From: Burkholderia sp. H160
GTDB taxonomy: Bacteria > Pseudomonadota > Gammaproteobacteria > Burkholderiales > Burkholderiaceae
Reading direction: 5' to 3'
DNA length: 64,000 bases
NCBI GenBank assembly: GCA_000173575.1
Contig: ABYL01000025.1
Location: 1 to 64,000 of the forward strand
In this document: positions 1 through 10,559 of the stretch, piece by piece
Numbering within the stretch: the first letter of the stretch is position 1
Layout: every line of letters begins with the position of its first letter
Program-made: the position numbers and the translations under genes
The notes under the pieces: generated by a model
The model's database searches: none
What the model saw: the letters and a program-made list of their open reading frames with translations, nothing else
Told to the model about the DNA's origin: nothing

Positions 1-763
1 TGCCGGCCAGGCGCTCCGGCGCCGGCCGCCCCGTCACCGCGCCGAGCATCGACTTGCGCGACATGCCCGCAAGGATCGGATACGGCGACGTGGCGCGCGG
101 CGCCGTGTCCCGCAGATGCGCGAGCAACGCGTAGTTGTGCTCGACGACGGTCTTGCCGAAGCCGAACCCCGGATCGACGCTGATGCGCTCGCGCGCAACC
201 CCCGCCTGCTGCAACGTCGCGACACGCTCTTCCAGAAAGTGGCGCACGTCACTGACCACGTCGTCATAGTGCGGCTCGCCGAGCTGCATGGTTTGCGGCT
301 CGCCAAGCATATGCATCACACAAAGGCCGCAGTCGCTGTCGCGCACCACGTCGATGGCGCCGGGCATGCGAAAGCCCCAGATGTCGTTGATCATGTCGGC
401 GCCCGAGTTCAACGCTTGACGCATCACTTCCGGCTTGTACGTATCGACCGACAACGGCACGTTCGCACCGCGCAGTTGCTCGACGAGCGGCAGCACGCGC
501 TCCAGCTCTTCGTCGAGCGGCACGGGTGGCGCGCCAGGACGCGTCGATTCGCCGCCGATATCGATGATGTCCGCTCCCTCGAGCATCATGCGCTCAGCCT
601 GGCGCAGCGCATCGCCGCGCATCGCGAACTTGCCGCCGTCAGAGAAGGAATCGGGTGTGACGTTCAGGATGCCCATGACCAACGGGCGTTCAAACGTCAG
701 CTTGAAGCGGCCGCATTGCAGCGGCTCTGGAATGGAAACGGAAGAAGAATCGACTTTCGACAC
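1..763 (-). CDS. folP: Dihydropteroate synthase (3' end cut by window)
   Basis: Catalyses condensation of p-aminobenzoate with hydroxymethyl-dihydropterin diphosphate in cytoplasmic folate synthesis. The N-terminal part reads RPLVMGILNVTPDSFSDGG, the classical DHPS signature, and a SRKSMLG segment near the left window edge is the late catalytic/pterin-binding motif. The remaining C-terminus (perhaps 30-40 residues) lies outside the window. I take the GTG at 763 as start (protein begins MSKVDSSSV). An in-frame GTG at 778 is an alternative, and neither has a strong Shine-Dalgarno. It lies directly downstream of ftsH on the same strand, separated by a hairpin terminator, an order common in proteobacteria. 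Confidence 0.95.
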   Translation of the reverse strand, partial: MSKVDSSSVSIPEPLQCGRFKLTFERPLVMGILNVTPDSFSDGGKFAMRGDALRQAERMMLEGADIIDIGGESTRPGAPPVPLDEELERVLPLVEQLRGANVPLSVDTYKPEVMRQALNSGADMINDIWGFRMPGAIDVVRDSDCGLCVMHMLGEPQTMQLGEPHYDDVVSDVRHFLEERVATLQQAGVARERISVDPGFGFGKTVVEHNYALLAHLRDTAPRATSPYPILAGMSRKSMLGAVTGRPAPERLAG

Positions 764-796
764 GTAGCAGTGCTTCACTTGGAACGGATGAATGCA

Positions 797-826
797 AAAC
801 GGGCCGGTGTGTAGCACACCGGCCCG
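797..826 (-). terminator. Intrinsic terminator between ftsH and folP
   Basis: A perfect 12-bp stem (800-811 with 815-826) with a three-base loop is followed on the minus strand by TTTT. It sits 20 bases after the ftsH stop and about 20 bases before the folP start region, so it should end most ftsH transcripts. folP then needs readthrough or its own start. Confidence 0.75.
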
Positions 827-846
827 CACTTTCTACTGATTACCGA

Positions 847-2736
847 TCAGGCCGGCGCCGTGGCGCTGCCCGGCTTGACTTCGGTGCCCGGGCTGCCGCC
901 CGAGGAGGCGTCGCTTGCTGACGGCGGCGAGCTCTTCGGCGACCGTGGCGGCCGACCTGCCATGATGTCGTTGATCTGATCGGCGTCGATCGTCTCCCAC
1001 TCCATCAGCGCGGCGGTCATCGCTTCGACCTTGTCGCGGTTCTCTTCGAGCAGGCGCCGCGCGAGCGTGTACTGCTCGTCCAGCACACGGCGGATTTCCG
1101 CGTCGACCTTCTGCTGCGTCGCTTCCGAAATGGTCCGTGTAAAGCCGCGACCGAACGGCGAAGCGTCGTTCTCGTCGTCGACATAGACCATCGGTCCGAG
1201 CGCGTCCGTCATGCCGAAGCGGGCGACCATCGCGCGAGCCGTCTGCGTGGCCTTGTTGAAGTCGTCCGACGCGCCCGTGCTGATCAGGTTCAGGAACAGC
1301 TCTTCCGCGACGCGGCCACCGAACAGGATCGCGAGACGATCGAGCAGGTAGTCCTTCGAGTACGTTTCGTTGTCATGCTCCGGCAACTGCCACGTGACGC
1401 CCAGCGCACGGCCGCGCGGAATGATCGTGACCTTGTGCACCGGATCGGCCTTCGGCAGCAGCTTCGCGATCACCGCGTGACCCGATTCGTGATACGCAGT
1501 AGCACGCTTCGATTCTTCGCGGATCACGGCCGACTTGCGCTCCGGACCCATGAAGATCTTGTCCTTCGCATCCTCGAAGTCCGTCATTTCGACGATGCGC
1601 TTGCCGCGGCGCGCCGCGAATAGTGCTGCTTCGTTGACGAGGTTCGCGAGATCGGCGCCCGAGAAACCCGGCGTGCCGCGCGCGATCACTGCCGCATCGA
1701 CGTCGTTCGAGATCGGCACCTTGCGCAGGTGCACCTTCATGATGTGCTCGCGGCCGCGGATATCGGGCAGACCGACATACACCTGACGGTCGAAGCGGCC
1801 CGGACGCAGCAGCGCCTTGTCGAGCACGTCCGAACGGTTCGTCGCGGCGATCACGATGACGCCCGAATTCGCCTCGAAGCCGTCCATTTCGACGAGCATC
1901 TGGTTCAGTGTCTGTTCGCGCTCGTCGTTACCGCCGCCCATGCCGGCGCCGCGATGACGACCGACCGCATCGATTTCGTCGATGAACACGATACACGGTG
2001 CGTGCTTCTTGGCCTGTTCGAACATGTCGCGCACGCGAGCCGCGCCGACACCGACGAACATTTCCACAAAGTCCGAACCCGAGATGCTGAAGAACGGCAC
2101 CTTCGCCTCGCCGGCGATAGCGCGCGCAAGCAGCGTCTTACCGGTTCCCGGTGGGCCAACGAGCAGCACGCCGCGAGGAATACGGCCACCGAGCTTCTGG
2201 AATTTCTGCGGATCACGCAGAAAGTCGACGAGCTCCGACACTTCTTCCTTGGCTTCGTCGCAGCCGGCGACGTCGGTGAAATTGATTGCGTTGTTGTTTT
2301 CGTCGATGAGGCGCGCGCGCGACTTGCCAAACGAGAAGGCCCCGCCTTTGCCGCCCCCCTGCATCTGTCGCATCATGTAGAACCAGAAACCGATGATCAG
2401 GATCGTCGGTCCGAGGTAATACAGCACTGACATCAGCGCATTGGGTTCGTCGTCCGCCTTGCCGCTCACCTGTACGCCATACTTCATCAGATCGCCGACC
2501 ATCCAGATGTCGCCGGGCGACACGATCTGGTACTTCTGGCCGTCTGCTGGAGTGACCGTGAGGTTCCGCCCCTGGACAATGACGTTCTTGACTTTGCCGT
2601 TCTTCGCGTCGTCCATGAACTGCGAATAGGAAACGCCTTCCTGGACACGGGGCTTGTCGAACTGCTTGAACACCGTAAACAGCACCAGTGCGATCACCAG
2701 CCACACTGCTGCTTTCGAAAACATATTGTTGTTCAA
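847..2736 (-). CDS. ftsH: ATP-dependent zinc metalloprotease FtsH
   Basis: Membrane-anchored AAA+ protease that degrades misfolded membrane proteins and regulatory substrates. Two N-terminal membrane segments (about 9-26 and 104-122) bracket a periplasmic domain. The AAA module shows Walker [14 protein letters not shown], Walker B IVFIDEID and the second region of homology [11 protein letters not shown]. The zinc site is HESGH. Length of 629 aa is normal. The first codon is TTG, preceded at about 7 bases by AAGGAG. The next in-frame ATG is four codons later (MFSKAAVW), so the TTG start is supported by the ribosome site. The C-terminal 35 residues are Ser/Pro/Gly-rich. Cotranscription with rlmE upstream is plausible. 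Confidence 0.98.
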   Translation of the reverse strand: MNNNMFSKAAVWLVIALVLFTVFKQFDKPRVQEGVSYSQFMDDAKNGKVKNVIVQGRNLTVTPADGQKYQIVSPGDIWMVGDLMKYGVQVSGKADDEPNALMSVLYYLGPTILIIGFWFYMMRQMQGGGKGGAFSFGKSRARLIDENNNAINFTDVAGCDEAKEEVSELVDFLRDPQKFQKLGGRIPRGVLLVGPPGTGKTLLARAIAGEAKVPFFSISGSDFVEMFVGVGAARVRDMFEQAKKHAPCIVFIDEIDAVGRHRGAGMGGGNDEREQTLNQMLVEMDGFEANSGVIVIAATNRSDVLDKALLRPGRFDRQVYVGLPDIRGREHIMKVHLRKVPISNDVDAAVIARGTPGFSGADLANLVNEAALFAARRGKRIVEMTDFEDAKDKIFMGPERKSAVIREESKRATAYHESGHAVIAKLLPKADPVHKVTIIPRGRALGVTWQLPEHDNETYSKDYLLDRLAILFGGRVAEELFLNLISTGASDDFNKATQTARAMVARFGMTDALGPMVYVDDENDASPFGRGFTRTISEATQQKVDAEIRRVLDEQYTLARRLLEENRDKVEAMTAALMEWETIDADQINDIMAGRPPRSPKSSPPSASDASSGGSPGTEVKPGSATAPA

Positions 2737-2925
2737 AGCACCACTCCTTCACTTAGACGGGCGCCTACATTTGCCTTGCGGCACCACGAAAGCATTCTAA
2801 TCCAGTCCGCAGACCCCTGCCATAACGTTTCGCTACCACGAAAATAAGGTAGCGGGCCAGCTTGACGCCGGCCTCCGACGCATCGGGCTAACTATTGGCG
2901 GAGGTGGAACCGGCTCGCCGCGCCC

Positions 2926-3588
2926 CTACGCGGGACGCTTCAGATGCTTACCCAAAATAAATGTTTCTGACGATTTATCCCGCGACGCCTTCGGCTTGCG
3001 GGCTCCCACCACCTTGAATTGGCGCTTGAACTTTTCGACAATCTGACTGTAACCGCTGCCGTGAAAGCATTTAACTAAAAGGGCGCCATCCGGTTTCAGG
3101 TGATTTTGCGCGAATTCGAGCGCGAGATCGCATAAATGCTCGATCCGCGCCGCATCCGCGATCGCCACGCCGGACAGGTTGGGTGCCATATCCGAAATTA
3201 CAAGGTCTACCTGGCGCGCACCGACCAATTCTTCGAGCTGAACCAGCACCGAGTCTTCGCGGAAATCGCCCTGGATGAAGTGAACGTCGGCCACGGGCTC
3301 CATCGGCAGGATATCGAGCGCGATGATCGTGCCGTCGATGCCGCCTTCGCGCTCCGCATTGCGCTGCGCGCCGCTCGCGAGCTTGTTGCGCGCGTACTGG
3401 CTCCAACTACCCGGCGAGGAACCGAGATCGACGATCACCTGCCCCGGACGGATGAGCTTGTCCTGCTCGTCGATTTCCTTGAGCTTGTAGGCCGCGCGGG
3501 CGCGATAACCCTCCCGCTGCGCCATTTTGACGTACGGGTCGTTGATGTGGTCATGCAGCCACGCGGTATTGAACTTGTTTTTTGCCAT
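2926..3588 (-). CDS. rlmE: 23S rRNA (uridine-2'-O)-methyltransferase RlmE
   Basis: Methylates the 2'-OH of U2552 in the 23S rRNA A-loop (E. coli numbering), a late 50S assembly step. The 220-aa protein begins [14 protein letters not shown] and shows the SAM site [10 protein letters not shown], then [13 protein letters not shown], matching FtsJ/RrmJ. The frame stays open upstream to 3714, but homology starts at the ATG used here. It is divergent from yhbY, another ribosome-assembly gene, and upstream of ftsH, the same rlmE-ftsH pairing seen in E. coli. Confidence 0.96.
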   Translation of the reverse strand: MAKNKFNTAWLHDHINDPYVKMAQREGYRARAAYKLKEIDEQDKLIRPGQVIVDLGSSPGSWSQYARNKLASGAQRNAEREGGIDGTIIALDILPMEPVADVHFIQGDFREDSVLVQLEELVGARQVDLVISDMAPNLSGVAIADAARIEHLCDLALEFAQNHLKPDGALLVKCFHGSGYSQIVEKFKRQFKVVGARKPKASRDKSSETFILGKHLKRPA

Positions 3589-3778
3589 TAAAGATTGAAC
3601 TGTTGCTGCGTCGGGTCGCGCTTTAGGGGATAATACGCGGTTAATTCGCGCGGCCCCGCCAGACTGGCGGCCATCCGCGATTCTGTTGTTCTGACGCGCA
3701 CCCTGCCGAATCAAACCGCCCGAATCGCTCGGACGAAAAACGCAGGAGCCGCTATTTTAGTCGAGTCTTCCACTTTCC

Positions 3779-4309
3779 ATGCCAGCCCTCAAAGTCTCTC
3801 CCGACCAACGCGCCGAGTTGCGCTCCCAGGCACATGCGCTCAAACCGGTCGTGCTCGTCGGCGCCGAAGGCTTGACCGACGCTGTGCTCGCTGAAATCAA
3901 GGTGCACCTCGCCGCGCACCAACTGATCAAGATCCGCGTGTTCGGCGACGAGCGCGAGGAGCGCGTCGCCATCTACGAAGCAATCTGCGACACCCTGAAT
4001 GCCGCGCCGATCCAGCATATCGGCAAGCTGCTCGTGATCTGGAAGCCCGAATCGGCACAGCCGGCGGCGAAGTCGAAGCGCGGCGCGTTGCCGAGCGCCC
4101 GCGAGGCGGCGGCAGAAGAAACCCGGCCGGCCAAGGGGCGCGCACCGCGCATCGTCAAGGTCGTCAAGCCGACCGACGTGCCGATGCGCAAGCCGCGGGC
4201 CAAAGCGGTGCTGGTGCGCGGCAATGAACGCGTGACTCAGGGCGGAAACATCAAGCGGGCGAAGAAGCGCCAAACCAGCGCGAAGCGCTCGCATCAGTCG
4301 TCGAAGTAA
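3779..4309 (+). CDS. yhbY: YhbY-type CRM-domain RNA-binding protein with long basic tail
   Basis: Residues 1-95 form a CRS1/YhbY (CRM) domain, an RNA-binding fold that associates with pre-50S ribosomal particles. The typical segments are LKPVVLVGAEGLTDAVL, HQLIKIRVFG and the GxxG-like IQHIGKLLVIW. Family members such as E. coli YhbY are about 97 aa. Here residues 96-176 are an additional Lys/Arg/Ala-rich tail ending KRAKKRQTSAKRSHQSSK, likely disordered and nucleic-acid binding (inference). It is divergent from rlmE. A hairpin (4326-4346) without a T-run follows the stop. Confidence 0.93.
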   Translation: MPALKVSPDQRAELRSQAHALKPVVLVGAEGLTDAVLAEIKVHLAAHQLIKIRVFGDEREERVAIYEAICDTLNAAPIQHIGKLLVIWKPESAQPAAKSKRGALPSAREAAAEETRPAKGRAPRIVKVVKPTDVPMRKPRAKAVLVRGNERVTQGGNIKRAKKRQTSAKRSHQSSK

Positions 4310-4436
4310 GCGAAGACGCAGCCAGGGTGCGGACCGGGTCCGCACCATCCATCGGCGGCCTTGAGTGAATGGCTCGAATCATTGCGTGAATGAGCCGAAG
4401 TTGGCCGCCGCGAAACGCCATCGGCCACCCCGAGCT

Positions 4437-4964
4437 TCAGCCCGTCACATTCCCCACCTCACTGCGCGCGCCCTCTTCCTCAGCCGCCACGCCGACACGC
4501 GCCGGCAGCAACCACACGAGCGCAAGACCCAGCAGGCTCTCGATCAGATAGAACAGACTCGACACGCCGTGAAGGATGCCAAATCGCGTCGCATAAACGG
4601 AATGCCCGACGTCGCTGCCCGCCTCGAGCGCGGCCACGCGCATTGCGTTCATGAACGGCTGCAACGCGAAATACCCGACCAACACGCATACCAGCATGCC
4701 GGCGAGCAGCCAGCGCAAGCGGCAATACGCGCCATTACCGCGCCGCACCAGCAGATTGGCGAGACCAAGCAGCAAAATGCCGCACACGACGCCAATCACG
4801 CCCTGGATACGAAACAGCTGTGCCGCGACGGAACCCGCCGTCGTCCGGTCGAGCGTCGTGAACAGCACGGGCGCCACCGCATAGCCGATAGTCAGCAGGC
4901 TACCAACCCACACCACCGTCAACAGGCGGAAAAAACGATGCGGCATCAGAGACACCGGCGCCAT
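4437..4964 (-). CDS. Small inner-membrane protein, DUF4149-like
   Basis: A 175-aa protein with four predicted membrane helices (roughly residues 12-34, 50-70, 83-102 and 130-155). The N-terminal RLLTVVWVGSLLTIGYAVAP and later helices resemble the DUF4149/TMEM205-like family, for which I know no biochemical function. The ATG at 4964 is overlapped by TGAGG at the greA stop, and an ATG at 4946 is an alternative. It starts 2 bases after greA and is probably the last gene of a carA-carB-greA transcript. Confidence 0.75.
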   Translation of the reverse strand: MAPVSLMPHRFFRLLTVVWVGSLLTIGYAVAPVLFTTLDRTTAGSVAAQLFRIQGVIGVVCGILLLGLANLLVRRGNGAYCRLRWLLAGMLVCVLVGYFALQPFMNAMRVAALEAGSDVGHSVYATRFGILHGVSSLFYLIESLLGLALVWLLPARVGVAAEEEGARSEVGNVTG

Positions 4965-4966
4965 CC

Positions 4967-5443
4967 TCAGACGTAGCTGACCGCGATGATTTCGTATTCG
5001 CGAATGCCGCCCGGTGCCTGCACCGACGCGACGTCGCCTTCCGACTTGCCGATCAGCGCACGCGCGATCGGCGAGCTGATCGAGATCAGGCCGTGATCGA
5101 TATCGGCTTCATCGTCACCGACGATCTGGTACTTGACCGACGCACCCGACTCGAGGTCTTCGAGTTCGAGCGTCGCGCCGAACACCACGCGGCCGTCCGC
5201 TTCCACTTGCGACGGATCGATCACCTGCGCACCCGCGAGTTTCGATTCGATTTCTGCGATGCGGCCTTCGATAAAGCCCTGCTTTTCCTTCGCAGCGTCG
5301 TATTCCGCGTTTTCCGACAGATCGCCCTGGGCGCGCGCTTCCGCGATCGAGTTGATCACGGCCGGTCGTTCAACCGATTTCAGGCGCTGCAATTCATCGC
5401 GCAGCATGTCTGCGCCGCGCTTCGTCAATGGAATAGTGCTCAT
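4967..5443 (-). CDS. greA: Transcription elongation factor GreA
   Basis: Rescues backtracked RNA polymerase by stimulating transcript cleavage through the secondary channel. The 158-aa protein starts [14 protein letters not shown] and has an N-terminal coiled coil whose acidic tip is visible as [16 protein letters not shown]. The C-terminal FKBP-like domain follows ([17 protein letters not shown]). The frame is open upstream to 5569, but family length and N-terminus fix the start at 5443. It follows carB by about 150 bases on the same strand. Confidence 0.97.
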   Translation of the reverse strand: MSTIPLTKRGADMLRDELQRLKSVERPAVINSIAEARAQGDLSENAEYDAAKEKQGFIEGRIAEIESKLAGAQVIDPSQVEADGRVVFGATLELEDLESGASVKYQIVGDDEADIDHGLISISSPIARALIGKSEGDVASVQAPGGIREYEIIAVSYV

Positions 5444-5595
5444 AAACAACTCTGGAGGCAAAAAACGGCCATAAAAAAAATCACCGCGGTTAAGTGCATT
5501 CCGCGAAAGCCGCCGCCCGAGGACAGACCCGGGCCGCAGCACCTGCGGAACGCCGCTTAACCGCGGCACTTACATCTTGGACAGGTATCGAAGCC

Positions 5596-8500
5596 TTAGT
5601 TTAGGCGAGCATGGAGTCCTTGTAAATCATAGACTTCCAGGTTCTTCAGATAACGAAGACCCTCCACCGCCGCGCGTGCGCCCGACATCGTCGTGTAGTA
5701 GGTGACCTTGTTCGCCTGCGCGCTCATGCGGATCGAACGCGAATCGGCGATCGCCGCGCGCGTTTCGTCGACGGTCGTGAAGACGAGTGCGATCTCGCCG
5801 TTCTTGATCATGTCGACGATGTGCGGACGGCCGTCCTTGACCTTGTTGACGACCTTGACCGGCACGCCGGCCGCTTCGATCGCAGCAGCCGTGCCCTTGG
5901 TCGCGACGATCGGATAGCCGAGTTCGTGCAGCATGCGCGCGACTTCGACCGCCTTCGGCTTGTCGGCGTCCATGACGGTCAGCAGCACCGTGCCCGACTC
6001 CGGCAAACGCGAACCCGCTGCGAGCTGCGACTTGAACAGCGCCTCGCCGAACGTCTGACCGACGCCCATCACTTCGCCGGTCGAGCGCATTTCAGGTCCG
6101 AGCACCGGGTCGACCGTCGGGAATTTGACGAACGGGAACACCGCTTCCTTCACGCTGAAGTACGGCGGCTCGACTTCCTTCGTCACGCCTTGCGCGGCGA
6201 GCTTCTGGCCGACCATCGCGCGCGCCGCGATTTTCGCGAGCGGCAGGCTGGTCGCCTTCGACACGTAAGGCACCGTGCGCGACGCGCGCGGGTTCACTTC
6301 GAGCACGTAGATGATGTCGTCCTTCGAGCCGTCAGCCTGCGGAACCTGCTGGATCGCGAACTGCACGTTCATCAGGCCGACCACGTTCAGCGCCTTCGCC
6401 ATCGCGGCGGTCTGGCGCTTCAGTTCGGCAACGGTCGCCTTCGACAGCGAATACGGCGGCAGCGAGCAGGCCGAGTCGCCCGAGTGCACGCCCGCCTGTT
6501 CGATGTGCTCCATCACGCCGCCAATAAACACGGCGTCGCCATCCGAAATGCAATCCACGTCGCATTCGATCGCGTCGTTCAGGAAGCGGTCGAGCAGCAC
6601 CGGCGAGTCGTTCGACACCTTGACGGCCTCGCGCATATAGCGCTCGAGATCGCGCGGCTCGTGGACGATTTCCATCGCGCGACCGCCCAGCACGTACGAC
6701 GGACGCACGACGAGCGGATAGCCGATTTCCTCGGCGAGCTTCAGCGCCTCGTCTTCGGCACGCGCGGTGCGGTTCGGCGGCTGACGCAGACCGAGGTCAT
6801 GCAGCAGCTTCTGGAAACGCTCGCGGTCTTCGGCCGCGTCGATCATGTCCGGCGACGTGCCAATGATCGGCACACCATTCGCCTCGAGATCGAGCGCGAG
6901 CTTCAACGGCGTTTGGCCGCCGTACTGAACGATTACGCCGACCGGCTTTTCCTTGTCGACGATTTCGAGGACGTCTTCGAGCGTCAGCGATTCGAAGTAC
7001 AGACGGTCGGACGTGTCGTAGTCGGTCGACACGGTTTCCGGGTTGCAGTTGACCATGATCGTTTCATAGCCGTCCTCGCGCATCGCGAGCGCGGCGTGCA
7101 CGCAGCAGTAGTCGAACTCGATACCCTGGCCGATCCGGTTCGGGCCGCCGCCCAGCACCATGATCTTCTTGTTGTTCGTCGGATTCGCTTCGCACTCTTC
7201 CTCGTAGGTCGAGTACATGTAAGCGGTCTTCGTTGCGAACTCGGCCGCGCAGGTATCGACGCGCTTGTACACCGGACGCACGTTCAGCTCGATACGCCGT
7301 GCGCGCACATCCGCCGGCTTCGCGCCGAGCAGATTCGCAAGACGACGATCCGAGAAACCGCTCTGCTTCAGATACTTCAGCTCTTCCTTCGACAGGCTCG
7401 CGAGCGTGCGGCCCGCCAACGCCTTTTCCTTCAGCACGATCTGCTCGATCTGCGCCAGGAACCACGGGTCGATCGCGGTCTCTTCGAAGATTTCCTGCGC
7501 GCTCATGCCGACGCGGAACGCGTCGCCGACATACCAGATGCGATCCGGACCGGCTTCGCCGATCTGGCGGATGATCTCGTCGCGATTGCTGGTCTTTTCG
7601 TCGAGGCCGTCGACGCCGACTTCGAGGCCGCGCAGCGCCTTCTGGAACGACTCCTGGAACGTGCGGCCGATCGCCATCACTTCGCCGACCGACTTCATCT
7701 GCGTGGTCAGGCGTGAATCGGCTTCGCGGAATTTCTCGAACGCGAAACGCGGAATCTTCGTGACGACGTAGTCGATCGTCGGTTCGAACGACGCCGGGGT
7801 CTGGCCGCCGGTGATTTCGTTCTTGAGTTCATCGAGCGTGTAGCCGACCGCGAGCTTCGCCGCGACCTTCGCGATCGGGAAGCCGGTTGCCTTCGACGCT
7901 AGTGCCGACGAACGCGACACGCGCGGATTCATTTCGATCACGATCATCCGGCCGTCTTTCGGATTGATCGAGAACTGCACGTTCGAGCCGCCGGTGTCGA
8001 CGCCGATCTCGCGCAGCACCGCGAGCGACGCATTACGCAGGATCTGGTATTCCTTGTCGGTCAGCGTCTGCGCCGGCGCGACCGTGATCGAGTCGCCGGT
8101 ATGGATACCCATCGGGTCGAGGTTTTCGATCGAGCAGACGATGATGCAGTTGTCCGCCTTGTCGCGGACCACTTCCATCTCGTACTCTTTCCAGCCGAGC
8201 AGCGACTCTTCGATCAGCAGCTCGCGCGTCGGCGACAGGTCGAGACCGCGCTTGCAGATCTCCTCGAACTCGTCGCGGTTGTACGCGATACCGCCGCCCG
8301 AGCCGCCCAGCGTGAACGACGGACGGATCACGACCGGATAGCCGCCCGAGCCGGTTTCAGCGGCGATCTTCGCCTGCACTGCGAGTGCTTCTTCCATCGA
8401 ATGCGCGGTGCCCGACTTGGCCGAACCGAGGCCGATTTTGGTCATCGCGTCCTTGAACTTCTGGCGGTCTTCCGCCTTGTCGATCGCTTCCGGCGATGCG

Positions 8501-8850
8501 CCGATCAGCTCGACGTTGTATTTCGCCAGCACGCCGTGCGCGTGGAGATCGAGCGCGCAGTTCAGCGCGGTCTGGCCGCCCATCGTCGGCAGGATCGCGT
8601 CCGGGCGCTCCTTCGCGATGATGCGCTCGACTACTTCCCACGTGATCGGCTCGATGTAGGTCACGTCGGCCGTGTTCGGGTCGGTCATGATCGTCGCCGG
8701 ATTGCTGTTGACGAGAATGACCTTGTAGCCTTCCTCACGCAGCGCCTTGCATGCCTGCGCGCCCGAATAATCGAACTCGCACGCCTGGCCGATGATGATC
8801 GGACCCGCGCCGATGATGAGGATGCTCTTGATGTCTGTCCGCTTGGGCAT
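5596..8850 (-). CDS. carB: Carbamoyl-phosphate synthase large subunit
   Basis: Makes carbamoyl phosphate from bicarbonate, ammonia delivered by CarA, and two ATP, feeding arginine and pyrimidine synthesis. The 1084-aa protein has the expected duplicated ATP-grasp halves: [20 protein letters not shown] starts the first, and [20 protein letters not shown] marks the second near residue 560. The C-terminal MGS-like allosteric domain lies at about 940-1075. It begins with ATG at 8850, 170 bases after the carA stop, so the pair is an ordinary carAB operon with a somewhat long gap. Confidence 0.99.
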   Translation of the reverse strand: MPKRTDIKSILIIGAGPIIIGQACEFDYSGAQACKALREEGYKVILVNSNPATIMTDPNTADVTYIEPITWEVVERIIAKERPDAILPTMGGQTALNCALDLHAHGVLAKYNVELIGASPEAIDKAEDRQKFKDAMTKIGLGSAKSGTAHSMEEALAVQAKIAAETGSGGYPVVIRPSFTLGGSGGGIAYNRDEFEEICKRGLDLSPTRELLIEESLLGWKEYEMEVVRDKADNCIIVCSIENLDPMGIHTGDSITVAPAQTLTDKEYQILRNASLAVLREIGVDTGGSNVQFSINPKDGRMIVIEMNPRVSRSSALASKATGFPIAKVAAKLAVGYTLDELKNEITGGQTPASFEPTIDYVVTKIPRFAFEKFREADSRLTTQMKSVGEVMAIGRTFQESFQKALRGLEVGVDGLDEKTSNRDEIIRQIGEAGPDRIWYVGDAFRVGMSAQEIFEETAIDPWFLAQIEQIVLKEKALAGRTLASLSKEELKYLKQSGFSDRRLANLLGAKPADVRARRIELNVRPVYKRVDTCAAEFATKTAYMYSTYEEECEANPTNNKKIMVLGGGPNRIGQGIEFDYCCVHAALAMREDGYETIMVNCNPETVSTDYDTSDRLYFESLTLEDVLEIVDKEKPVGVIVQYGGQTPLKLALDLEANGVPIIGTSPDMIDAAEDRERFQKLLHDLGLRQPPNRTARAEDEALKLAEEIGYPLVVRPSYVLGGRAMEIVHEPRDLERYMREAVKVSNDSPVLLDRFLNDAIECDVDCISDGDAVFIGGVMEHIEQAGVHSGDSACSLPPYSLSKATVAELKRQTAAMAKALNVVGLMNVQFAIQQVPQADGSKDDIIYVLEVNPRASRTVPYVSKATSLPLAKIAARAMVGQKLAAQGVTKEVEPPYFSVKEAVFPFVKFPTVDPVLGPEMRSTGEVMGVGQTFGEALFKSQLAAGSRLPESGTVLLTVMDADKPKAVEVARMLHELGYPIVATKGTAAAIEAAGVPVKVVNKVKDGRPHIVDMIKNGEIALVFTTVDETRAAIADSRSIRMSAQANKVTYYTTMSGARAAVEGLRYLKNLEVYDLQGLHARLN

Positions 8851-9020
8851 AACGCTCTCGCTAATGTATTCCTGAATTCTTTCCGTCGGCGCGCGCCGCT
8901 TTCACGTTGCGCGCGCTGTTTCGCAGCACACCCGCCGCATCGTGCTGCGGGGCGCCGCGGCCGCCGCGAGCCGCTTTCGTTTCCGTCTGCGGCTGGCTTG
9001 TGCGGCCGGCCTTTACTACT

Positions 9021-10175
9021 TCAAGCCGCTGCGCTCTTGCCGTTCTTCTGCGCGTCCATCAACGCGGTGAAGCGGTCGAACAGGTACGCGATATCGTTCG
9101 GACCGGGCGATGCTTCCGGGTGGCCCTGGAAGCAGAAGGCCGGCTTGTCGGTCAGCGCGAAGCCCTGCAGCGTGCCGTCGAACAGCGACACGTGGGTCAC
9201 GCGCGTGTTGGCGGGCAGCGTGTCGGCATCGACCGCGAAGCCGTGGTTCTGTGACGTGATCACCACTCGGCCGTCTTCGAGATCCTTGACCGGATGATTC
9301 GCGCCGTGGTGGCCGGTCTTCATCTTCATCGTCTTCGCGCCGACCGCGAGGCCCATGATCTGGTGGCCGAGGCAAATGCCGAAGGTCGGGATGCCGCGCT
9401 CGATGAACTCCTTCGTCGCCGCGATCGCGTAGTCGCATGGTTCCGGATCGCCGGGGCCGTTCGACAGGAACACGCCGTCCGGGTTGAGTGCGAGCGCGTC
9501 AGCGGCGCTCGACTGCGCCGGCAGCACGGTGACGTGGCAGCCGCGCTCGGCAAGCATGCGCAGGATGTTCTGCTTGACGCCGTAGTCGAACGCGACCACG
9601 CGGTACTTCGGCGCCTTCTGCTCGCCGTAGCCGGTGCCCAGACGCCACTCGGTTTTGGTCCACTCGTAGGTTTCCTTCGTCGACACGACCTTCGCGAGGT
9701 CCATGCCGGCGAGGCCCGGGAACGAGCGCGCGAACTCGATGGCCTTGGCTTCGTCGTCCGAACCGGCGAGGATCGCGCCGTTCTGCGCGCCCTTGTCGCG
9801 CAGCACGCGGGTCAGCTTGCGGGTGTCGATGCCGGCGATGGCGACCACGCCTTCGTCCTGCAGGTATTGCGGGAGCGAGCGCTCCATGCGGAAGTTCGAC
9901 GCGAGAACCGGCAGATCACGAATGATCAGGCCGGCGGCATGGACTTTCGTCGCTTCGACGTCTTCGGCGTTGACGCCGACGTTGCCGATATGCGGATACG
10001 TGAGGGTCACGATCTGGCGTGCGTAGCTCGGGTCAGTCAGGATTTCCTGATAGCCGGTGATGGCGGTGTTGAACACGACTTCACCGATGGTATGCCCGGG
10101 GGCGCCGATCGAATAACCACGAAAGACCGTGCCGTCGGCGAGCGCGAGTAGAGCGGGAGAAAATGACGGCAACAC
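9021..10175 (-). CDS. carA: Carbamoyl-phosphate synthase small (glutaminase) subunit
   Basis: Hydrolyses glutamine and channels ammonia to CarB. The N-terminal CPSase small domain begins [19 protein letters not shown]. The class I glutamine amidotransferase domain follows, with [11 protein letters not shown], the nucleophilic cysteine in [13 protein letters not shown] and the His/Glu pair in [10 protein letters not shown] place the start at GTG 10175 because AAGGAG lies 8 bases upstream and the longer open frame adds no family sequence, giving 384 aa. A near-consensus promoter lies about 250 bases upstream. Confidence 0.97.
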   Translation of the reverse strand: MLPSFSPALLALADGTVFRGYSIGAPGHTIGEVVFNTAITGYQEILTDPSYARQIVTLTYPHIGNVGVNAEDVEATKVHAAGLIIRDLPVLASNFRMERSLPQYLQDEGVVAIAGIDTRKLTRVLRDKGAQNGAILAGSDDEAKAIEFARSFPGLAGMDLAKVVSTKETYEWTKTEWRLGTGYGEQKAPKYRVVAFDYGVKQNILRMLAERGCHVTVLPAQSSAADALALNPDGVFLSNGPGDPEPCDYAIAATKEFIERGIPTFGICLGHQIMGLAVGAKTMKMKTGHHGANHPVKDLEDGRVVITSQNHGFAVDADTLPANTRVTHVSLFDGTLQGFALTDKPAFCFQGHPEASPGPNDIAYLFDRFTALMDAQKNGKSAAA

Positions 10176-10425
10176 GGGAGACTCCTTGGGGGAACACCCT
10201 GTTGCCACCTGTCTATCCGATTGCGAGCCGCAGCGAAACACATCCTGGATGCGCGCGCAGACTCGCTCGCGAGCTGCCGGTGACGCTGCAAGGGGCGCGA
10301 TGGGTCCATTGTGTGGACGACTCTGCTGGGTGCGGGCCCTTCTTGCTACGCCAATGGCGCGCGGCGGATGAACGGTATGGGGGAGGTAGGCGCTAGGGTG
10401 CGGGTTGATAAGCTCAAACCTTGAA
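10176..10425 (-). other. carA 5' leader, about 245 nt
   Basis: Predicted untranslated leader between the carA promoter and its GTG start. The base composition is mixed and I see no tRNA, riboswitch consensus or classical terminator. An out-of-frame AUG at 10309 opens an arginine-rich frame that runs into carA. Its use is unproven. Confidence 0.4.
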
Positions 10426-10455
10426 ATTATAGCCTGAAACAGCCCTTCCCTCCAA
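10426..10455 (-). promoter_or_regulatory. Likely sigma-70 promoter for carAB
   Basis: On the minus strand TTGGAG (10455-10450) is followed after 18 bases by a perfect TATAAT (10431-10426). It points at carA and lies in the gap downstream of the MFS gene. In E. coli carAB is controlled by arginine and pyrimidines at two promoters. Whether that holds here cannot be read from the sequence. Confidence 0.6.
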
Positions 10456-10559
10456 ATCCGAGATAGGACGCGGACTTAAGGCAGCGCGACGAAACGATGT
10501 TGGCGGGGACGGAACAGCCGTGACGACCCGCTCACGTCCAAGACCTGCCGCGCGCGCCC

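Noticed and set aside
4326-4346. Hairpin after yhbY as a terminator
   Set aside because: Good 9-bp stem but no T-tract on the plus strand, so not listed as an intrinsic terminator.
5821-7716. A 631-codon open frame on the plus strand opposite carB
   Set aside because: Arg/His/Asp-rich mirror of a highly biased GC-rich gene. No domain pattern, and carB on the other strand is certain.
8851-9020. A gene in the carA-carB gap
   Set aside because: Short frames here are the mirror of GC-rich repeats with no ribosome site. Treated as plain spacer.
10037-10309. Arg-rich 90-codon frame overlapping the carA start as an arginine attenuator peptide
   Set aside because: Not called as a gene, since Arg excess is expected from GC bias and the frame overlaps carA. 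Kept only as a low-interest finding.
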